Source: a virus. From it: 30,302 bases of DNA. This document shows positions 6,334 through 12,993 of this stretch, piece by piece (position 1 is the first letter of the stretch; the number at the start of each line of letters is the position of its first letter). The stretch spans positions 1 to 30,302 of IMG/VR virus record IMGVR_UViG_3300033153_002779; one strand, written 5' to 3'. The position numbers were made by a program, and so were the translations under genes. The notes under the pieces are model-generated. The model saw only the letters and a list, made by a program, of their open reading frames with translations. It searched no databases and was not told the DNA's origin.

Positions 6334-6406
6334 GTAGAGTTTGAAACCAGAGAAGGTTATGATGAAACCCATAAAGTCTCAAACTCTGAAAGATTATATG
6401 ATTATT

Positions 6407-6429
6407 TAGCTTAAACACTACTTAAGCTA
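6407..6429 (+). promoter_or_regulatory. Palindromic operator candidate before the RHH gene
   Basis: TAGCTTAA, seven bases, then TTAAGCTA: a perfect 8-bp inverted repeat. It lies 45 bases before the start of the ribbon-helix-helix gene and just upstream of a possible -10 box (TAGAAT at 6438-6443). Small RHH repressors typically bind such sites next to their own gene, so autoregulation is plausible. Confidence 0.45.
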
Positions 6430-6473
6430 TGTTTATGTAGAATAAGGAAGTTAATCAATATAAAGGATATAAA

Positions 6474-6620
6474 ATGAGCAAACAAGAACAAACACATATA
6501 CAAGTAAATGTAAGTGATAAGCAGTGGCTTGAAAGACTAAGAGACAAACATGGGTACGCCTCTATAAGAGTAGTTGTAAATAAGTTGCTAGAGAACTGTG
6601 GTACAAAACTAAAAGGATAA
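6474..6620 (+). CDS. Ribbon-helix-helix DNA-binding protein (48 aa)
   Basis: Preceded by AAAGGA with seven-base spacing. The protein has the size and order of an Arc/CopG-type dimer unit: a short strand (HIQVNVS), a first helix (DKQWLERLRDKHG), a turn, and a second helix (SIRVVVNKLLENC). Such proteins insert an antiparallel strand pair into the DNA major groove. A palindrome in its upstream region is a candidate operator. It sits at the divergent control region, so it may govern the early + strand and - strand operons. Family call by eye. Confidence 0.6.
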   Translation: MSKQEQTHIQVNVSDKQWLERLRDKHGYASIRVVVNKLLENCGTKLKG

Positions 6621-6623
6621 GAA

Positions 6624-7211
6624 ATGATCGGAGTAGTTTATGGGGTTGGCATTAATGATGCTGACTACACTGTTAAGCCAAAACAAAATGGTATTCAAAC
6701 ATGTTGTCCGTACTATCTAAGGTGGCAGGGCATGTTGTTAAGGGCATATTCTGCAGACTTTCACAGCAAACACCCATCTTACATAGGCACATCAGTATGC
6801 AAAGAATGGTTATCATTTATGAATTTTAAAAAATGGATGAAAAAACAAGAGTGGGAAAACAAGGAACTAGATAAGGACATTATATATCCTAACAATAAAG
6901 TATATTCCCCAAAAACTTGTGTTTTTGTAAGCACAGAATTAAATAGATTGCTGACAGCAAGAGAAGCAAAAAGAGGAAAATACAAAAAAGGTGTGTCGTG
7001 GAATAAGGTTGCAAAAAAGTTTCATGCACAAATAAGCATACACGGGAAACGGAAAAATCTTGGCTTGTTTATATATGAAGAGGATGCGCATAAGGCATAT
7101 ATAATGGCAAAAATAGAACACATAGAATCTTTCTATGATGGTGTGCATAACAATGTAGTAGACGGACTAAAGAGGCATGTGCAATCCATGAGAGACAGCC
7201 TTAAAGAATAA
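6624..7211 (+). CDS. HNH homing endonuclease with AP2 DNA-binding domain
   Basis: A 195-residue protein with AAGGA upstream, three bases after the RHH stop. The N-terminal half has the pattern W..ML..AY, PSY, VCKEWLSFMNF, LDKDI, YSPKTCVFV typical of degenerate phage HNH homing enzymes. Residues about 120-165 (KGVSWNKVAKKFHAQISI ... LGLFIYEEDAHKAY) match the AP2 fold used for DNA binding in this class. It would cut phage genomes lacking the gene. It stands between two similar leader sequences (6284-6398 and 7265-7396), which suggests an insertion that duplicated its flanks. Confidence 0.82.
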   Translation: MIGVVYGVGINDADYTVKPKQNGIQTCCPYYLRWQGMLLRAYSADFHSKHPSYIGTSVCKEWLSFMNFKKWMKKQEWENKELDKDIIYPNNKVYSPKTCVFVSTELNRLLTAREAKRGKYKKGVSWNKVAKKFHAQISIHGKRKNLGLFIYEEDAHKAYIMAKIEHIESFYDGVHNNVVDGLKRHVQSMRDSLKE

Positions 7212-7213
7212 CA

Positions 7214-7222
7214 TGTTACAAT
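7214..7222 (+). promoter_or_regulatory. Extended -10 promoter for the replication operon
   Basis: TG-T-TACAAT lies at the very end of the homing endonuclease region. A start near 7229 would produce a leader of about 168 bases that begins with a 10-bp hairpin. No clear -35 box. Confidence 0.4.
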
Positions 7223-7225
7223 AAC

Positions 7226-7366
7226 AATCACAGAAGGTAAACTCTTTTGTGATTTAAGTTAATATACTAAGTGAGCGTCCAACTCATCGAAAGTCCTTCA
7301 CCTTGAAGGGCGTTCACTTAGGTTATTAATTTAGTGATAGATTTGTTGGACGCTTATCAATCACAA
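7226..7366 (+). promoter_or_regulatory. Bistable leader RNA upstream of the replication gene
   Basis: Several helices compete. A 5' hairpin (7226-7235 with 7245-7254, ten pairs including one G.U) shares its 3' strand with a long-range 8-bp helix (7247-7254 with 7359-7366). A 12-pair helix (7272-7283 with 7345-7356) shares bases with an 11-pair helix (7267-7277 with 7311-7321). A small hairpin (7294-7300 with 7304-7310) stacks on the latter. Mutually exclusive long helices are typical of switching leaders. A replication origin with protein-binding repeats is the alternative. Confidence 0.5.
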
Positions 7367-7396
7367 ACCTAAATACTATTGTTCTGAAAGAATATA

Positions 7397-8050
7397 ATGG
7401 CAACTAGATTTATTACGGTCAGCATTGATATAATGCATGATAAAAACCTTACTGCAAGTCAAAAATTCATACTTGCAGAAATAGAGCAGTTATCACAACT
7501 TGACAAAGGCTGCTATGCTCATAACCAACATTTCGCAGACCTTGTTTGTCTTGCTAAAGAAAGTGTTTCGAGAAGCATAAAAGACCTTGAAATTAAAGGC
7601 TATATTAGCGTAAAGATAACAAACGGTTCACGCAACCATGAAAGATTGTTAACCCTTAACAAAATGTTAAGCCCCCCTAAACAAAACATCAAGCCCCCCT
7701 TAACAAAAAGTCAAGAGACTAAAGAGAATAAAACAACTAATAGAACAATTAATATACACGCTGGGTTGAATTTTGAAGCATTTAATATGTGGTGTACGCA
7801 TAAAGGCTCTAAATATTCCAAGCAAGGAAAGACACTTAGTAGAAATAAACTTTTAGAGTTTGATAAACAAACACAAATGGAAATGGTAGAAAATTCTATA
7901 ATGAATAACTATGCAGGGCTATTTGTTGTCACTAAGAAAATAGCATATCAAGGCAAAGAACCACAAGTCAACTCTCTTGAATGGAAGAGACAACAATCAC
8001 TTAAACAGCAAGAGGAGACAATAGATGCAGAACTTATACAGACTAGCTAA
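7397..8050 (+). CDS. Phage replication protein with N-terminal winged helix
   Basis: A 217-residue protein. Residues about 15-75 (TASQKFILAEIEQLSQ, YAHNQHFADLV, SVSRSIKDLEIKGYI) form a helix-turn-helix of the type found at the N-terminus of phage replisome organizers. A Pro/Lys/Thr-rich linker follows, and then a C-terminal helical domain. Such proteins bind the phage origin and recruit helicase or loader. The ribosome binding site is weak (GAAAGAA), so control by the structured leader is plausible. It overlaps the next gene by 26 bases. Confidence 0.65.
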   Translation: MATRFITVSIDIMHDKNLTASQKFILAEIEQLSQLDKGCYAHNQHFADLVCLAKESVSRSIKDLEIKGYISVKITNGSRNHERLLTLNKMLSPPKQNIKPPLTKSQETKENKTTNRTINIHAGLNFEAFNMWCTHKGSKYSKQGKTLSRNKLLEFDKQTQMEMVENSIMNNYAGLFVVTKKIAYQGKEPQVNSLEWKRQQSLKQQEETIDAELIQTS

Positions 8051-8570
8051 TATAATTGGACTTGATACAACAAATGCACAGCACACAGTAGCACTAGAGG
8101 AAGCCATGTTTGGCATAGAAGAAGTAGAAGCGTTCCTTGAATATGTGAGAGACAAAAAGGAAGCTATAGAGTATGCAACCAAAACAGAAAAACTTGATAC
8201 TTTGGCAACGATGTATAAAAAGCTACAAGCAAACGCAAAACTGCCACATGAAACAGCACAGAGTTTCTCCAAGCAACTCACCAAAAAGATAGGCATGATT
8301 AAAACCATCGCAAAGAATAAACTTGAAATAGGCGATGAGGTTGATTTGTCAAAATTCAAAGGTGGTGGAGATAGTTTGTTTTCAGTCAAAGAAGTTTCTG
8401 CGATCAAAGAACTTGGGCGAATGGAAGCAATATTAGAGATGCACGATATGCATAGGTTGGAAGATGAGCTTATGAAGCTGTTTCTGGGCAAGTATGTTGC
8501 AAAGAGTAAATACGAGGCATTAAGTAGCAATCAGCAGAGAGTGAAGAGAATTGTGGGAGGTGTTGGATGA
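8025..8570 (+). CDS. Helical hypothetical protein next to the replication gene
   Basis: A 181-residue protein, helical throughout and rich in Lys/Glu/Leu. GAGGAG lies ten bases before its ATG, inside the upstream gene. No Walker, zinc or membrane motif is visible. Its overlap with the replication gene suggests a partner role such as a helicase loader or replication accessory factor, but I cannot show this from motifs. Confidence 0.55.
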   Translation: MQNLYRLANIIGLDTTNAQHTVALEEAMFGIEEVEAFLEYVRDKKEAIEYATKTEKLDTLATMYKKLQANAKLPHETAQSFSKQLTKKIGMIKTIAKNKLEIGDEVDLSKFKGGGDSLFSVKEVSAIKELGRMEAILEMHDMHRLEDELMKLFLGKYVAKSKYEALSSNQQRVKRIVGGVG

Positions 8571-9358
8571 TTAATATAGTAATGCTCTCATACGGCAAAG
8601 ACAGCACAGTAATGCTTGATAAGATGATACGAGAAGGCAGAAACATAACTCACATTATTTTCTGTGATACTCTATGGGAGTTTCCTAAACTGCACGAATA
8701 CAGAAAAACATACAATGAGTATTTGAAAAGCAGGTACGGTCTTGATGCAGTAACATTAAAACCAAGCACCACTTTTGAAGATTGGATTTTTGGACGAATA
8801 ACCAAAGGAGACAGAAAAGGACAAATCAGAGGACTTCCCTTAATCACTATTCCCTGCTATTGGAAAAGAGAGTCTAAGACTGTTCCCGCAGAGAAGTGGG
8901 TGAAAGAGAGATACCCAAAACAAGAGGTGACATTTCATTTAGGCTTTGCAAAAGGAGAAGATAGATCAGTCAAAGATACGAAATATTTTAAATATAAATA
9001 CCCACTCAAAGAGTATGGCATGACCGAAATGGATTGTCTTATCTACCTAAAAGAGTATGAAATGGAAAACGAACTGTATAGAGAGTTTACACGGCTGGGT
9101 TGCATGAACTGTCCTTATCAGCCAGAAGAGTCTTGGAAAACCATTTATGACAACCATCCTAGGGTTTGGGAGTGGGTGAAGATGATTGAGGCAGAACTAC
9201 AAAGGCTCGAAGATACTGGAGAAAAGATAGTAAATAAACATTTCTTTATGGGTTATTTGACCACCAAGGATATGGAATATAAGTTTAAGCATACGGCAGA
9301 CGGGTTGTTTGATCTATCAAGTGAGCCATTGAAAAACTGTTTTTGTTTTAGAGGTTAG
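8567..9358 (+). CDS. PAPS reductase-like PP-loop protein
   Basis: A 263-residue protein. The N-terminus has SYGKDST (residues 8-14), the PP-loop that binds ATP or PAPS in the PAPS reductase/ATP sulfurylase/DndC superfamily. The C-terminal third has CMNCPYQPEESW (179-190) and CFC (258-260), positioned to bind an iron-sulfur cluster or metal. Cellular relatives reduce PAPS or activate sulfur for tRNA or DNA modification. The actual substrate of the phage versions is not known to me. It is coupled to the preceding gene by ATGA in the replication operon, which favours a nucleic-acid-linked role over sulfate assimilation. Confidence 0.75.
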   Translation: MINIVMLSYGKDSTVMLDKMIREGRNITHIIFCDTLWEFPKLHEYRKTYNEYLKSRYGLDAVTLKPSTTFEDWIFGRITKGDRKGQIRGLPLITIPCYWKRESKTVPAEKWVKERYPKQEVTFHLGFAKGEDRSVKDTKYFKYKYPLKEYGMTEMDCLIYLKEYEMENELYREFTRLGCMNCPYQPEESWKTIYDNHPRVWEWVKMIEAELQRLEDTGEKIVNKHFFMGYLTTKDMEYKFKHTADGLFDLSSEPLKNCFCFRG

Positions 9359-9431
9359 TGTATCATATCTCCACATCTGCACTACACAAACAAATTTATG
9401 ACTCTCACGTGCTACACAAAAAGGCGTGGGA

Positions 9432-9440
9432 TGGTATACT
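9432..9440 (+). promoter_or_regulatory. Extended -10 promoter upstream of ssb
   Basis: TG-G-TATACT, with a weak -35 (TACACA) 16 bases upstream of the -10. Transcription from about 9447 would begin just before a small GNRA hairpin (9449-9462) and give a leader of about 110 bases. Confidence 0.5.
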
Positions 9441-9448
9441 TAGGGAGC

Positions 9449-9551
9449 GTAACGAAAGTTACTAACAAGAATGATTTAAAATGCTACTTCTTCTTCAAAT
9501 CCTCCAGATGCGATGAGGTAGCAGTATTTTAAATCACAAGGTATCTGGAGG
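9449..9551 (+). promoter_or_regulatory. Possible pseudoknot in the ssb leader, masking its ribosome binding site
   Basis: A 5-bp hairpin with GAAA tetraloop (9449-9462) is followed by a 15-bp stem: 9473-9482 with 9526-9535 and 9483-9487 with 9518-9522, with a three-base bulge. The 30-base loop contains CCTCCAGAT (9501-9509), exactly complementary to ATCTGGAGG (9543-9551), which includes the GGAGG Shine-Dalgarno sequence of ssb. The connecting loops (13, 8 and 7 bases) make a pseudoknot more feasible than in the HNH leader. T4 gene 32 (its SSB) is known to be autoregulated through a leader pseudoknot, so SSB autoregulation is an attractive inference. Confidence 0.6.
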
Positions 9552-9557
9552 TACACA

Positions 9558-10034
9558 ATGAACAAAATCCAACTATTAGCGACAATGACAAGAGACTGTG
9601 AGGTAAAATATTCACAAGGTGGCTCTGCAATAGGCAACTTCGGTGTAGCATACAATGACACATGGAAAGATCAGTCAGGACAAAAGAAAGAGAAAGCACT
9701 CTTTTTTGATGTATCTGTATTCGGGAAACAAGCTGAGATAATTTCACAGTATTTTCACAAAGGATCTCGTATCTTAATCGAGGGGTCACTTGATTTTCAG
9801 GCGTGGACTGCACAAGATGGAAGCAAGAAGTCAAAAGTGGGTATCAAGCTTACTGGGTTTAGCTTTATTGACAAAAAGTCAGATACTCAACCACAACAAG
9901 ACAGAGGCTACAGCAACCCTAACCCACAGTACAATGCACCACAAACACTAACACAACCCCAAGGCGGTGCGATACCAGAAATAAATATAGATGAAGATGC
10001 TATCCCTTTTGCCCCTATTGATTGGAGGTTGTGA
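9558..10034 (+). CDS. ssb: Single-stranded DNA-binding protein
   Basis: A 158-residue protein with a strong GGAGG site. Residues 1-110 follow the bacterial SSB OB-fold: N-terminal strand MNKIQLLATMTRDCEV, AIGNFGVAYN, ALFFDVSVFGKQAE, KGSRILIEGSL and a final strand. A Gln/Pro/Asn-rich linker follows. The acidic tip EDAIPF (146-151) resembles the bacterial SSB tail that recruits replication and repair proteins. Unusually, seven more residues (APIDWRL) follow the PF. The protein covers single-stranded DNA in phage replication and recombination. Its leader may allow autoregulation. Confidence 0.9.
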   Translation: MNKIQLLATMTRDCEVKYSQGGSAIGNFGVAYNDTWKDQSGQKKEKALFFDVSVFGKQAEIISQYFHKGSRILIEGSLDFQAWTAQDGSKKSKVGIKLTGFSFIDKKSDTQPQQDRGYSNPNPQYNAPQTLTQPQGGAIPEINIDEDAIPFAPIDWRL

Positions 10035-10429
10035 TGAGAGAGATTAAATTTAGAGCGTGGTTAAAAAACCATTTGGAAATGAAAACTGTAGAGCTTTTAG
10101 ACACACAAGACAATGAAGTATTTATAAATAGAATAAATAATATTGGTGGTTATCATAAAATAGAAAATATAGAACTCATGCAATACACCGGGCTAAAAGA
10201 CAAAAACGGTGTAGAGATTTATGAGGGGGATATAGTAAAAGTAGATGATGATTACGACAAGTATGGAATGAACGCAGGAGAAACTTTTGAGATTTACTTT
10301 GGATATGGAGGCTTTAGGTTTAAGCCTAGATACAATCTAAAAGCAAGAGGTTTCTATCTTGAAGATGACAAAGAATTTGAAGTAATCGGAAACATATACG
10401 AAAACCCAGAACTTGTGGAGTCCAAATGA
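10034..10429 (+). CDS. YopX family protein
   Basis: A 131-residue protein starting at the ATG that overlaps the ssb stop (TGATG), with GGAGG just upstream. It begins REIKFRAWL and contains LMQYTGLKDKNGVEIYEGDIV, the hallmark of the YopX family, followed by a beta-rich domain and VIGNIYENPEL near the end. YopX proteins are widespread in phages and form a beta-barrel-like fold; no biochemical role is established. The next gene is coupled by ATGA. Confidence 0.85.
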   Translation: MREIKFRAWLKNHLEMKTVELLDTQDNEVFINRINNIGGYHKIENIELMQYTGLKDKNGVEIYEGDIVKVDDDYDKYGMNAGETFEIYFGYGGFRFKPRYNLKARGFYLEDDKEFEVIGNIYENPELVESK

Positions 10430-10608
10430 AACACACAATTAAAACCAAAGACGGATTATTCATCACAGAAAAAAACATCATATCCGAGATTAAAGACATG
10501 ATGCATAATGGACTCGATTATACTTATGTGAACGGCAAAAAAGTGTCAGTATACTCAGACCTTAGAACCCACGAGGAAAGAATAACTGTGATAAGAGTTG
10601 AAGTATGA
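10426..10608 (+). CDS. Small hypothetical protein (60 aa)
   Basis: ATGA-coupled on both sides. The sequence suggests a small alpha/beta protein: strand (HTIKTKDGLFIT), helix (EKNIISEIKDMMHNG) and a two-stranded hairpin ending ITVIRVEV. No family recognised. Confidence 0.6.
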   Translation: MKHTIKTKDGLFITEKNIISEIKDMMHNGLDYTYVNGKKVSVYSDLRTHEERITVIRVEV

Positions 10609-11018
10609 CAGCTCCAAAACCAATAAGTCTGCGCTCTGTAGCTATGAGACTAGACATACATCCAAACTATTTCGCACACTTAAAAAGCACCAACAAAGTA
10701 GCCTTTAAATATGTGACTGATATGGATGAAAGCTTGTTTGACGGTTATAATAAATACACCAAAGAACAAGAGGACACCAAAGCAAGACTAATAGATGTAT
10801 ACTATCTTTTGAGTGATTTATCTTTAATAAGCCAGTTTAGTAGATACCTACATAAAAAAGGATATTACAGTAATTGGAACGGTTTTTCTACCACTATAAC
10901 TGGGATTTTATTTACAGTGAGGGAAGGGTTCTTCAGTCACACAGTATTCATAAAAAGCAAATTAATACTTGATGAGTTTTGTTTGTTTTACACAGAGACA
11001 CGAAAGGGTGTAGTATGA
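10605..11018 (+). CDS. Hypothetical protein with a possible N-terminal helix-turn-helix
   Basis: A 137-residue protein. Residues 8-40 (LRSVAMRLDIHPNYFAHLKS) look like a short helix-turn-helix with recognition helix around NYFAHLK. The rest is rich in aromatic residues (Tyr/Phe) and hydrophobic helices. It lies in the middle of the early operon with ATGA coupling at both ends. Role unknown; DNA binding is a weak inference. Confidence 0.55.
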   Translation: MTAPKPISLRSVAMRLDIHPNYFAHLKSTNKVAFKYVTDMDESLFDGYNKYTKEQEDTKARLIDVYYLLSDLSLISQFSRYLHKKGYYSNWNGFSTTITGILFTVREGFFSHTVFIKSKLILDEFCLFYTETRKGVV

Positions 11019-11401
11019 TAATATCTAAAGAATTATTAAGTGAAGTGCTAGAGATAAAGATAGATAAAATTATAAATAATAGTAGGAGATGTAAACCAAA
11101 TACAATAGTTTATGATAATGAAGAGTTAAATGATTATGAAGTTATCAACATTTATGAACTAGCTCACAAGTGTAAAGAGTGGGCTTCTATTAAATCATAT
11201 TATATTAGCAGTTGTATTAACTCAGACAACACAATAGACCCAGTATGTAGCAAATACAATGCTTGGGTCAACCAGTTTGTGTTTGATGGTGAACCTATTG
11301 AAATAACAGTCGGGTGTTTTGGAGCAGATACAGACCCAGAAGCTATCTTCAAAGCGTGTGAGTGGATACTAAAACAAAAGGCTGATAATGCCTTACGCTA
11401 A
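11015..11401 (+). CDS. Hypothetical protein of the early operon
   Basis: A 128-residue protein. I chose the ATG at 11015 because it overlaps the upstream stop (ATGA); a start 12 codons earlier lies inside the previous gene. The middle contains INIYELAHKCKEWA and a short Cys-containing region. The C-terminus (DPEAIFKACEWIL) is helical. No catalytic signature. It overlaps the next gene by 14 bases. Confidence 0.6.
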   Translation: MIISKELLSEVLEIKIDKIINNSRRCKPNTIVYDNEELNDYEVINIYELAHKCKEWASIKSYYISSCINSDNTIDPVCSKYNAWVNQFVFDGEPIEITVGCFGADTDPEAIFKACEWILKQKADNALR

Positions 11402-12020
11402 TCCAGAAGATAAAAAAGAGTTTCAGCGAAATTGGCATAGAACCAGACGACCGATAAAGTTATGCAAGAAGTGTAAAGAGATAATCCCTGTTCACAAGGC
11501 AAGTTTCTGCTCAGACCATTGTTGTGACACCTATCATCGAGATATTGCAAAACTTAAAAGACAAAAAGAAAGAGAGAGTTTGCCTCCGAGGTTCTGTAAA
11601 CATGAGAAATGTAAGAAGCTACTCCCAAAGACAGCACATGTAACAAAGAAATACTGCATGGGAACTGACTGTGCCTACAAACAAAATAATATCAATATGA
11701 AGATACGAAGAGACGCGAACAGAAAAGAGAAGAAGCCAAAAGAACCAAAACTGATTAAATGTAAGCGTGAAAACTGCACAAAAATGGTGGACATAAGCAA
11801 AAACGCACTTAAAAGATATTGCAATACTAAGTGTAGAGAAGCGAATAATAGTCAAATACAAAGACAAAACAACGACATTGTAAAAAAAGAGGTGGTACGG
11901 GATATGGTGGCGAATAACAAAGATAAGAAGCGATATAACGGCACAGTAGACCCGAAGTGGTTAAGACGGGGCAATATAAGTTCAAACCAAATCAGCACAT
12001 CCATAGAGGGGAACGCATGA
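11388..12020 (+). CDS. Protein with three consecutive zinc-knuckle units
   Basis: A 210-residue, very basic protein. Three similar units each have two Cys pairs. Unit 1 uses C26, C29, C41 and C45. Unit 2 uses C70, C75, C90 and C95. Unit 3 uses C125, C130, C145 and C149. The spacing of units 2 and 3 is nearly identical (x4, x14, x3-4) and each unit is followed by a basic helix. Treble-clef zinc ribbons of this kind bind nucleic acids. The C-terminal 60 residues are basic and Asn-rich. Function unknown; binding to DNA or RNA is a reasonable inference from context. Confidence 0.65.
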   Translation: MPYANPEDKKEFQRNWHRTRRPIKLCKKCKEIIPVHKASFCSDHCCDTYHRDIAKLKRQKERESLPPRFCKHEKCKKLLPKTAHVTKKYCMGTDCAYKQNNINMKIRRDANRKEKKPKEPKLIKCKRENCTKMVDISKNALKRYCNTKCREANNSQIQRQNNDIVKKEVVRDMVANNKDKKRYNGTVDPKWLRRGNISSNQISTSIEGNA

Positions 12021-12316
12021 CATTACATCCACTGATAAATAAATCATCAACTCATTACGACACACAAGACAAGCCAGCCATTCAACTACTTGAAGAGCAA
12101 TTAAGCGTTGCAGCTATGGCAGGGTTTGTTGAGGGAAATATTTTTAAGTATAAACATCGTCAAGACCATAAAGGGCAGAGAGAAAGCGATAATAAGAAGA
12201 TAGATACTTATGAGAATTATTTTAATATTATCAAGATGCTTTTACACAAGGGGTATAAGAGTCAAACTGTGACTTGGGCATTGAAGTGTGAAGAGATAAG
12301 CTATGAGTATAAGTAA
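12017..12316 (+). CDS. DUF3310 family protein
   Basis: A 99-residue protein starting at the ATG overlapping the previous stop (ATGA). The motif order HYD....AIQLLE, AGFVEGNIFKYKHRQDHKGQ and DNKKIDTYENY matches the phage DUF3310/SaV-like family, in which conserved His, Asn and Lys line a possible nucleotide pocket. It is often found beside phage DNA metabolism genes; no activity is established to my knowledge. Confidence 0.75.
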   Translation: MTLHPLINKSSTHYDTQDKPAIQLLEEQLSVAAMAGFVEGNIFKYKHRQDHKGQRESDNKKIDTYENYFNIIKMLLHKGYKSQTVTWALKCEEISYEYK

Positions 12317-12617
12317 AAAAGATCAACTCAAAAAGAGCAGACAGCCAAATCTTAAAAAGTTGTCTCGAATAGAAAACAAACTCTTCCATGATGACATACA
12401 ATGTATCACATTTGGAGTATGTCAACTATGTAATGAGTGTATAGGAGATGACTTCCACCATCCCAAATATGGACGATATGGTGCAGACAAAGACGATACA
12501 TGTCAAGTCCTATCATGTAGAAGTTGTCATAACGAATGTCACGCAAATAAACATGGTGATAAAAACAAGTTGGCGATCAAAATAGGTGACATGAACTGGA
12601 GAGAGTACAATGATTGA
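12303..12617 (+). CDS. HNH-like zinc protein
   Basis: A 104-residue protein. CQLC at 40-43, DFHHP at 50-54, CRSCHNECH at 72-80 and a further His at 84 outline a zinc-stabilised HNH (His-Me finger) fold, with the Asn of SCHNEC in the expected place. The N-terminal 30 residues are basic. It directly precedes RusA, in a position where other phages carry NinG or small nuclease genes. Nuclease activity is inferred, not shown. Overlaps both neighbours. Confidence 0.6.
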   Translation: MSISKKDQLKKSRQPNLKKLSRIENKLFHDDIQCITFGVCQLCNECIGDDFHHPKYGRYGADKDDTCQVLSCRSCHNECHANKHGDKNKLAIKIGDMNWREYND

Positions 12618-12993
12618 GCTAAAATTACCCATCCCGACCATTAAGATAAAAGGCAAATATCAAAAACTTTCATTAAATCTTTATAGGAACGCACATTATA
12701 TCCCACTAAACAACGCAAAGAGAAGCTATAAAGATATCGTAGGTAACTTTCTCCAACCACACAGACGAAAGCGACTCAATAGGGTAAAGATAACCTATAT
12801 GATATACTTTGCAACACAACACAGAAGAGACTTAAGCAACTTCCTTTCGGTTGTGGATAAATTCGTAGCAGACAGTTTGGTGGATTACAATATCATTAAG
12901 GATGACAGTTTTCAATATCTACCAGAGGTTGTATATCGTTATGGTGGTGTTGGTGATGACTACGTGATTGCAATGGTTGAGGAGGTAGTATGA
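12610..12993 (+). CDS. rusA: RusA family Holliday junction resolvase
   Basis: A 127-residue protein. After an N-terminal strand and a basic YRNAHY segment, RRDLSNFLSVVDKFVADSLV carries the RusA catalytic pattern: D74, N77, K84 and D88, followed by D98 and D99 in IIKDDS. RusA dimers cut four-way junctions and branched replication products before packaging. Its position after SSB and before the terminase genes is usual. The stop overlaps the next start (ATGA). Confidence 0.82.
   Translation: MIELKLPIPTIKIKGKYQKLSLNLYRNAHYIPLNNAKRSYKDIVGNFLQPHRRKRLNRVKITYMIYFATQHRRDLSNFLSVVDKFVADSLVDYNIIKDDSFQYLPEVVYRYGGVGDDYVIAMVEEVV

Larger units (their letters stand above)
6174..6473. other. Divergent control region and structured leader A (300 bases, no gene)
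   Basis: No convincing gene is present. From left to right it holds a possible + strand -10 box, a bulged hairpin (6215-6274), a strong second hairpin (6292-6333), an inverted repeat of nine bases (6336-6344 with 6379-6387), and a palindrome (6407-6429) before the ribbon-helix-helix gene. The part 6284-6398 shares six short collinear blocks with the leader at 7265-7396: TAyTAAGTG, TCGAAAGTC, TCACCTT, AGGTTAT, TCwCAAAC and CTGAAAGAwTATA. I read it as a diverged copy of that leader. Confidence 0.6.

Noticed and set aside
6174-7396. Group I intron around the HNH/AP2 gene
   Set aside because: The flanking regions are structured, but I could not find the conserved P7/P3 core sequences, and the gene flanks do not form a split exon of one protein.
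9398-9532. Open frame of 44 codons across the ssb leader
   Set aside because: No ribosome binding site before the ATG, and the sequence is better explained by the inverted repeats of the leader. A leader peptide cannot be fully excluded.
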